From positions 1 to 11,023 of the forward strand of contig JAUMXJ010000022.1 of NCBI GenBank assembly GCA_030529205.1: a stretch of DNA of 11,023 nt, in the 5' to 3' direction. Every line of letters starts with the position of its first letter. Position 1 is the stretch's first letter. The notes under the pieces were generated by a model, which saw only the letters and a program-made list of their open reading frames with translations, made no database searches and had not been told where the DNA came from. A program made the position numbers and the translations under genes. Positions 5,569 to 11,023 of the stretch are shown one piece after another. The DNA is from Bacillota bacterium. GTDB lineage: Bacteria; Bacillota; Clostridia; Peptostreptococcales; Acidaminobacteraceae.

Positions 5569-7307
5569 AGATCCCCCTCCAGATTCTTGAGATAAAAATC
5601 GTGCTGTTTCTTGTACATGCCGTCCATCGCAATCAGCTCTTCGTGCGTGCCCTGTTCCACGATTCGGCCTTTGTCGAGATAGACGATATTGTCCGCATTG
5701 CGAATGGTGGCAAGACGGTGCGCGATGACGACCAGCGTCTTGTTTTTCACCAGCTCGTCGATCGCCTCCTGAATGTATTTCTCGTTCTCCGGGTCGATTC
5801 CCGCAGTGGCTTCGTCGAGCAAAATCAGAGGTGCGTCCTTCAAAATCGCTCTGGCAATGGAGATACGCTGCTTTTCTCCGCCGGAAAGCGTGGAGCCGCC
5901 CTCGCCTACGACGGTATCATACCCGTTTTCCAATTTCATAATGAAGTCGTGACATCTCGCTTTCTTTGCCGCCTCGATGACATCTTCCCTCGAAACGTCC
6001 GATTTTCCGAAGGCGATATTGTTGTATATCGTATCATGGAACAAGTACACCCTCTGAAACACCATACTGATGTTCTCCAAAAGATTCTCATAGGAGATGT
6101 CTTTGATATTGACTCCGTCAAAGATGATCTCACCCTTCTCGACATCCCAAAATCTGGCGATCAGATTGGCGATGGTCGTCTTTCCGCTTCCGCTTCGTCC
6201 CACCAATGCTGTAAAGGTGTTCGCCCTGATTTTGAGATTGATGTCCTTCAAAACCTCTTTATCCTCATAGGCAAAATGCACATGTTTGAACTCAATCTCC
6301 ATTTTGGAAGGACGAAACGGATTGTCGACACAATCCTTCAGCGTCTCGGTCGACATCAGCTCCCTGTATCGATTGATGCTGGCGTCGCCGAGCTCCAGCA
6401 TCTCAGATGACGTGAGAAGCAGATTGATCGGCACATACAGAATAAACGCAAAGGTCATCATCCCGATCCCCGTCGCAGCCGTCATGGAACCCGCCAACAC
6501 ATAGTAGGTGACAAGTGCGATAATAAACGCCACCGGAACTGAGAGCGAGAGACTTGTAAGCTGGGAAGGAAGGGTCATGTCGAAGATAAACTTCAAAGAG
6601 CCGTCCCGCACCCTTGTAATCATGCGATCGATTTCATTGGTTTTTTCATCTCCCAAATTGAATGCCTTGATGGTCTGAATTCCCCGAACATAGGTGAGCA
6701 CTTCCTGAGACAATGCCGCCTGATGATCCTGACGAGTTCTCGCATTTTTCTCCATTTTTCGCAGCAGGAAGCGCAGCGACAGGAGCGCAAGGACAAGGAA
6801 AAACAGGTAGACCGCACCGAGACGATAATCGTAGAGAAACATCATCAATGTAGTGGGAATGACGGAGGCGATATTGCTGACCGCAATCGCAAGCTGCATC
6901 ATTGCCGCTTCTTCGATAAAAGTGATGTCGGTGGTGATCACGCCTGTCATATTTCCGATATTGCTCTCGGAATAATATCCCATGTTCAGACGCGCCAAAT
7001 GATCCGCCAATTTCAATCTGTGCTCTGCAAATGCATAGTAGCCCTTGTCCTGCTGCAACTTGTCCATCATACGCCTCAAGACCGCACGGATCAGTACCGA
7101 TGCGAGCATTACGGCTAGAACGATATAAAAATCCCCGGTATGTAGGGTCTGTTTCAAATATTTGTCAACGGTATAGAAAAACAGCATATAGGGGATAAAA
7201 ATGGTAAATCCCTCGAACACCGCCACCAGGTACGCCCATCGAACATACTTGCTGTAAGAACCGAGAGCGGAGACGATATTTCTGATACTTCGCATAACAC
7301 TAAACAT
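5565..7307 (-). CDS. ABC transporter half exporter (membrane plus ATPase), second of a pair
   Basis: The product (580 residues) has a six-helix exporter-fold membrane domain (about 20-310) and a C-terminal ATPase. Visible motifs are Walker A GRSGSGKT (370-377), signature LSGGE (474-478), Walker B LILLDE (494-499) and switch His530. All catalytic positions are intact. I chose the ATG at 7307 because GGAGGAGG (7313-7320) precedes it; an in-frame start at 7400 would add 31 residues with no membrane or domain content. The gene overlaps the end of the upstream gene by eight bases (7300-7307), so translation is coupled. It should pair with the exporter half of that gene. The sequence after Walker B, ATAGIDPENE, recalls exporter-fold transporters that import metallophores (YbtPQ, IrtAB), but direction and substrate remain unknown. 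Confidence 0.93.
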   Translation of the reverse strand: MFSVMRSIRNIVSALGSYSKYVRWAYLVAVFEGFTIFIPYMLFFYTVDKYLKQTLHTGDFYIVLAVMLASVLIRAVLRRMMDKLQQDKGYYAFAEHRLKLADHLARLNMGYYSESNIGNMTGVITTDITFIEEAAMMQLAIAVSNIASVIPTTLMMFLYDYRLGAVYLFFLVLALLSLRFLLRKMEKNARTRQDHQAALSQEVLTYVRGIQTIKAFNLGDEKTNEIDRMITRVRDGSLKFIFDMTLPSQLTSLSLSVPVAFIIALVTYYVLAGSMTAATGIGMMTFAFILYVPINLLLTSSEMLELGDASINRYRELMSTETLKDCVDNPFRPSKMEIEFKHVHFAYEDKEVLKDINLKIRANTFTALVGRSGSGKTTIANLIARFWDVEKGEIIFDGVNIKDISYENLLENISMVFQRVYLFHDTIYNNIAFGKSDVSREDVIEAAKKARCHDFIMKLENGYDTVVGEGGSTLSGGEKQRISIARAILKDAPLILLDEATAGIDPENEKYIQEAIDELVKNKTLVVIAHRLATIRNADNIVYLDKGRIVEQGTHEELIAMDGMYKKQHDFYLKNLEGDL

Positions 7308-10300
7308 GTGTACCTCCTCCAATGCTGAACTCATAAGTTTTTGCACTGATATAGCGATTCCATAGATTGGAGTAAACCTCATTTTGCAGCAGTTCCTCAT
7401 GGGTTCCCGTCGCGAGGATATTGCCGTCGTCGACCAGAATAATCTGATCCGAATGCATGATTTTGGAAAGCTTATGAGCTATAATGATCACCGTCCTGTC
7501 CTTTAAAAGCTCTCCGATCGCCTTGTCGATATAGTATTCGTTTTCAGGATCGGTATACGATGTCGCCTCGTCCAGGATGACAATCGGCGCGTTTTTGATG
7601 ATTGCTCTCGCGATACAGATTCTCTGTTTTTCTCCTCCGGAGAGTTTATTTCCGCTGTCGCCCGCCTTGGTCTCATAGCCCTGTTCCAGACTCAGTATGA
7701 AATCGTGGATATGCGCGGCTTTAGCGGCGGTAAAAAGCTCTTCTTCCGAGGCATCCGGATTGCCGAGCAGGATATTGTCCCGAATGCTCATATCAAACAA
7801 GAAATTATCCTGCGATACATAGCTGATATTGTTCATGAGGCTTTCCAGCGTATAAGAGGTCAGACTTCTTCCGCCGATGCGGATTTCTCCGTCGTCAATG
7901 TCATAGTAGTGCAGAAGGAGTTTGGCAAGCGTACTCTTTCCGCTTCCGCTCTCCCCCACCAGCGCCACTTTTTGCCCGGGCTGAAAGTGAAAAGACGCCC
8001 CCTTGATGACCTCGGTTTCTTTGTAGGAAAAGCGCACCCGGTCGAATTCTATGACCGCATTTCGCGCGTCGAGCACCTCTTGCCCCGTCTTCAACTCCTG
8101 TGAAAAAAAGTCCTGCTCCAAATCACTGATCTTCTTGTTCAGCTGCGCGAGCACCGGCATAAAAAACTGAAGCTTCGTCACCGGAGTGGCTGCAGCAAAA
8201 CACAAAAGCGACACGAGCACCAATTTGCTGAGCGTGATGGAACCGTTCAGCAGAAACAAAATTCCGAACGGGAGCACCAGCAGGATGACGGTCGGGGACA
8301 TGGAGGAACAAAATGCCATGGTATTCCAGCTCTCACGAAACCATCCCAGGGTAAAATCACGGTATTCGTAAACGGAATCCGTCAACTTCCGATACGAAGA
8401 GCTGTGGCGATTAAAAATCTTGATGACTTCAATTCCGCGAATATAGTCGACGATATTCGCGCTCATATTTTTGGACGACTCGTAGTACTTGATCATCTTC
8501 TTGGTCGAATTGCGGAACATCCTGCCCATGAAGTACATACTCAGCACCAACGGAACCAGCGCCAAAAATCCCATTCTGTAGTCTGCGACAAAGAGCATCA
8601 CGTACACGGCAACGGTTCCCATAATGTAGGGAACGCCCTCCGGAAATCCGTGTGCAAGCAAAATCTCAATCTGCTCGACACTGTCCACAAGCTTGGTGCG
8701 ATACACTCCGGCAGATGTCCCGAGCGTTGTGCCGAGGGGATTGCGCTTCATTTTATCCGTCAAACTCTTTCGTATCTCCGCAAGCGCATGATATGCAAAA
8801 ATATGCGAGTGCTTCAGCCCCCATTGCCGCAATGTACTGTACAGCACCATACATACGAGCAGTCCCGCTACATGGTACATCATCACGGAATCGGAAACAT
8901 TTTGCTGTATCACTCCGTCCGCAATCAGGTAGGTCATAATAAATGCGCCCACCCAGCTCAATGTGCTGAACAAGAGGAGCACCATGGAAAAATAAAAATT
9001 CTTCTTTCTGTCTTTCGCATAACTCAAAATTTTGGATATCACGTTTCCTCCTTCCGACATACCGCCGCCGAGCTCCTTCCGCAGCGGATAGTCCTCCAAA
9101 TCTATAATATAGTCGACCGTTTCATTTAAAAACTCGATATCGTGGGATATAATCAGCACGACATTGTCTTCCCGGACGGATTCCCGCACCAGCTTCGAGA
9201 TTTTCAGCATATTTTCATAGTCCATTCCGCTGGTGGGCTCATCAAAGCAGACGAGATCCGCATCCGACAAAATAGCGGAAGCAACCGCAACCCGCTGCTT
9301 CTGCCCTCCCGATAAAGAAAGCGGATGCTTTTCCTTCAGATCATAAATATTGAGCCGTTCCATCACGGCTCTCACCTCTTCCGGCGTGCGACGCGGACTT
9401 TTTCCAAGTTCCACCTCGCTCTCGACACTCTCGGAAAAAAGCTGGTGGTTGACGTCCTGCATCACCAGGTAGCCTTTCTTCACGCGCTGTCTCCCGCTCA
9501 GTCTCTTCCCCGCCATCTCCACTTCGGTTCTCATCCCTTTTTCCAATCCCAACAAGGTTCGGATCAAAGTGCTCTTTCCTACGCCGTTTTTGCCGACAAT
9601 TCCCACTACGGAACCGAGAGGAATCGCGACATTGTCGATGCTGACACCGCGTCTTCTTCTCTTTTTCAGGGCATCCGCCGATTCCATGCTGTCTTCTTCG
9701 GCACCGAAAATCCCCGCCGTTTTTTGTCTGCGAAATACACAATCCAGCTGCCTTATGACAAAGGACTTCTCGTAGGAAACAGATGCAGACGAAATATCGG
9801 GAACCTGCAGTTCGGTGAGATGCTGATCTCTCAGGCCGAGACGCTTCCTACTCTCCTCATCGAGTGCACGGAACGCTTCTCCCGTCCACATTCTCGTGAT
9901 TTTTCCGTCCTCCACATAGAAGACCCTATCCAATATTTCCGCGAGATAGTAAAATCTGTGCTCCGCGATAATCAGGGTTCGACCGTTTTTTTTCAGAATG
10001 CGGAGCGCATCGCGCAACAAATCGATATAGGCACCGTCCAAATTGGAAGAGGGTTCATCCAGGACGACGATTTCCGCTCCCGAGGCGTATGCCGAAGCAA
10101 TTGCGATAATCTGCTTTTCGCCCCCCGACAACTCAAAGATATTGCGGTTCAACAAATGATGAATACGAAGTTCACTCGCCGTTCTTTGCAGGGACTCCTT
10201 CATGAATGCGCGCGGAAATCCTCTGTTTTCCAAATAAAACAGAATCTCTTCCGTGGTGCTGACATTAAAAAACTGCGTCTTCGGGTTTTGAAAAACACTG

Positions 10301-10554
10301 CTGACAAAACGAGAAACCTCGAATATCTCCGATTTTGACGTGTCAAGACCCGATATTTCGACTTTCCCCTCAAAAGAGCCGTCGTAGAATTTTGGAATCA
10401 GGGCATTGATCAGCTTCGAAATGCTGGTCTTACCTCCTCCGCTTCTTCCGCAGAGCAAGAGACACTCCCCTTTTTGCAGTTCAAAATCCACTCCCGACAA
10501 AATGGGCGTCTTCGACCCCGAGGGTGTAAAAAAAACCTGCTCTACCCGTACCAT
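7300..10554 (-). CDS. Fusion of duplicated ECF-type ATPase with a half ABC exporter
   Basis: One open frame encodes 1084 residues with three ATPase domains. Numbers here count from an upstream in-frame GTG at 10608; subtract 18 for the chosen start. Domain 1: Walker A GRSGGGKT (54-61), VFQNPKTQFF (105-114), LSGGE (160-164), VVLDE (181-185). Domain 2: GKNGVGKS (339-346), VMQDVNHQLF (382-391), LSGGQ (432-436), FDE (455-457). The spaced Q-x4/5-QxF pattern is typical of EcfA/CbiO ATPases that power ECF importers. From 523 on comes a six-helix exporter domain, then ATPase 3: GESGSGKS (885-892), LSGGE (989-993), ILDE (1010-1013), His1045. All three sites look active. The ATG at 10554 follows GGAGG (10559-10563) and is preferred. 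EcfT lies upstream. In other bacteria the two parts are normally separate proteins; see the internal start at 9042. Confidence 0.88.
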   Translation of the reverse strand: MVRVEQVFFTPSGSKTPILSGVDFELQKGECLLLCGRSGGGKTSISKLINALIPKFYDGSFEGKVEISGLDTSKSEIFEVSRFVSSVFQNPKTQFFNVSTTEEILFYLENRGFPRAFMKESLQRTASELRIHHLLNRNIFELSGGEKQIIAIASAYASGAEIVVLDEPSSNLDGAYIDLLRDALRILKKNGRTLIIAEHRFYYLAEILDRVFYVEDGKITRMWTGEAFRALDEESRKRLGLRDQHLTELQVPDISSASVSYEKSFVIRQLDCVFRRQKTAGIFGAEEDSMESADALKKRRRRGVSIDNVAIPLGSVVGIVGKNGVGKSTLIRTLLGLEKGMRTEVEMAGKRLSGRQRVKKGYLVMQDVNHQLFSESVESEVELGKSPRRTPEEVRAVMERLNIYDLKEKHPLSLSGGQKQRVAVASAILSDADLVCFDEPTSGMDYENMLKISKLVRESVREDNVVLIISHDIEFLNETVDYIIDLEDYPLRKELGGGMSEGGNVISKILSYAKDRKKNFYFSMVLLLFSTLSWVGAFIMTYLIADGVIQQNVSDSVMMYHVAGLLVCMVLYSTLRQWGLKHSHIFAYHALAEIRKSLTDKMKRNPLGTTLGTSAGVYRTKLVDSVEQIEILLAHGFPEGVPYIMGTVAVYVMLFVADYRMGFLALVPLVLSMYFMGRMFRNSTKKMIKYYESSKNMSANIVDYIRGIEVIKIFNRHSSSYRKLTDSVYEYRDFTLGWFRESWNTMAFCSSMSPTVILLVLPFGILFLLNGSITLSKLVLVSLLCFAAATPVTKLQFFMPVLAQLNKKISDLEQDFFSQELKTGQEVLDARNAVIEFDRVRFSYKETEVIKGASFHFQPGQKVALVGESGSGKSTLAKLLLHYYDIDDGEIRIGGRSLTSYTLESLMNNISYVSQDNFLFDMSIRDNILLGNPDASEEELFTAAKAAHIHDFILSLEQGYETKAGDSGNKLSGGEKQRICIARAIIKNAPIVILDEATSYTDPENEYYIDKAIGELLKDRTVIIIAHKLSKIMHSDQIILVDDGNILATGTHEELLQNEVYSNLWNRYISAKTYEFSIGGGTHV
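7313..7320 (-). promoter_or_regulatory. Ribosome binding site of the second half exporter
   Basis: GGAGGAGG on the minus strand lies in the last codons (Gly-Gly-Gly) of the upstream fusion gene, five bases before the ATG at 7307. It decides the start of the downstream gene and implies translational coupling. Confidence 0.85.
9040..9053 (-). promoter_or_regulatory. Internal ribosome binding site and GTG start at the fusion junction
   Basis: Within the fused frame, AAGGAGG (9053-9047) is followed after four bases by an in-frame GTG (9042-9040). Its layout, GAAGGAGGAAACGTG, nearly matches the start of the whole gene, GATGGAGGAAATATG. Starting here would give a 580-residue half exporter beginning (M)ISKILSYAKDRKK, a normal N-terminus, and the same length as the next gene's product. 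Both a long fusion and a short separate product may be made. Confidence 0.7.
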
Positions 10555-10627
10555 ATTTCCTCCATCACACTGCGACTCTCCGATTTTTATTGATTCTCGT
10601 GTTTTCACCGGTTTTCATTCCCGTTTT
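10555..10627 (-). other. Gap between ecfT and the fusion gene
   Basis: These 73 bases hold the GGAGG ribosome binding site (10559-10563) of the fusion gene. They also contain a tiny open frame of 17 codons (10618-10565) whose stop overlaps that site (TGATGGAGG). No hairpin with a T-run is visible, so the genes are probably co-transcribed. Confidence 0.5.
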
Positions 10628-11023
10628 TCATGATCCGTGCAGCCACATCCCGAGAAGCAGCGGAATCAGGACACTGAAAAAATACACATAATCCGCCGCT
10701 TTGATCCGCACCGCCCGATATCGCACCTTTTCGCACGGATCTGCAATACACTTGGTCTCCGCCGCTTTTGCGATATCATCCGTAATCTTGGACGAGGAGA
10801 TGAGCAGAGGAACGCTGACATACTCAAAGTATTTGAGCGGTCGGAGCGGTGTAATCCCTCTCATTTTCATCGCAAGCTTGATGTTCTTTTTCTCCTCGGA
10901 GAAAGCGGGAAAAAAACGGAACATCACCGAAATCGGGATCGAGACGGATTTCGGAATACGGGTCTGATCCATGACCGCAATGATGGAACTCACATCGCTG
11001 GTGGAAAGAAAGAAACTTGCAGG
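10628..11023 (-). CDS. ECF transporter membrane component EcfT, C-terminal part (runs off right edge)
   Basis: The last 131 residues are visible. EcfT is the membrane scaffold that couples the paired ATPases to a substrate-binding S component. Seen here are MFRFFPAFSEEKKNI, then the first coupling motif AMKMRG (51-56 of the fragment), a second coupling region ending AAETKC (87-92) and a final membrane helix (about 111-128). In most EcfT proteins the second motif also ends in Arg-Gly; here it is Lys-Cys. The frame is open to the window edge; a GTG at 10993 is only an internal codon, because the residues before it (PASFFLSTSD) also fit EcfT. It ends 73 bases before the ATG of the fusion gene, and the pair fits an ECF operon. 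An S component gene is not seen and may be upstream. Confidence 0.88.
   Translation of the reverse strand, partial: PASFFLSTSDVSSIIAVMDQTRIPKSVSIPISVMFRFFPAFSEEKKNIKLAMKMRGITPLRPLKYFEYVSVPLLISSSKITDDIAKAAETKCIADPCEKVRYRAVRIKAADYVYFFSVLIPLLLGMWLHGS

Noticed and set aside
5523..6410. Plus-strand open frame (295 codons) opposite the half exporter
   Set aside because: It overlaps the end of the MgtC-like gene in another frame and lies opposite a canonical ATPase domain; a shadow.
9325..10338. Long open frame (337 codons) on the plus strand opposite the ECF ATPases
   Set aside because: The opposite strand encodes clear Walker and signature motifs. This frame shows no family pattern and no ribosome binding site.
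10565..10618. 17-codon open frame between ecfT and the fusion gene
   Set aside because: Its stop overlaps the next ribosome binding site, which could mean coupling, but it has no clear ribosome binding site of its own and the peptide has no recognisable feature.

Overview
The window is 11,023 bases of densely packed, mid-GC bacterial DNA. Genes carry strong AGGAGG-type ribosome binding sites and often overlap or abut. Together with a TAXI-type TRAP transporter, an ECF module with a duplicated ATPase and tandem MgtC proteins, this suggests an anaerobic, low-to-mid GC Firmicute (Clostridia-like). That assignment is inference: no marker gene is present. There are no RNA genes, insertion sequences or CRISPR arrays that I can see.

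Layout from left to right. (1) 1-153, minus: the N-terminal third of a Nudix hydrolase, cut by the window edge. (2) 154-453: a divergent intergenic region with a promoter candidate on each strand and a 22-bp imperfect palindrome. (3) 454-3512, plus: a two-gene TRAP operon of the TAXI family, a periplasmic-type lipoprotein binding protein followed by a fused small/large membrane permease, with a hairpin between the genes. (4) 3575-4102, minus: a small two-helix membrane protein of YcxB-like type, convergent with the TRAP operon. The TRAP operon's strong intrinsic terminator lies inside the 3' coding end of this gene. (5) 4168-5568, plus: two tandem MgtC/SapB-family membrane proteins with no gap between stop and start, sharing a compact divergent promoter region with the YcxB-like gene. 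(6) 5565-11023, minus: a transport operon. In transcription order it reads EcfT (partial, enters from the right edge), a 1084-residue protein joining a duplicated ECF-type ATPase to a half ABC exporter, and a second half ABC exporter of 580 residues. Its promoter and any substrate-binding S component lie outside the window to the right, or elsewhere in the genome.

How they work together. TAXI protein and permease form one sodium- or proton-driven uptake system for a small organic acid (substrate unknown). The ECF part (T protein plus paired ATPases) needs an S component to import a vitamin, metal or similar small molecule. The two half exporters should pair as a heterodimer. The most unusual item is the junction at about 9040-9053. 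There the ECF ATPase pair runs in frame into the half exporter, yet a complete ribosome binding site and GTG start sit exactly where the half exporter should begin. Starting there would give 580 residues, the same length as its partner.
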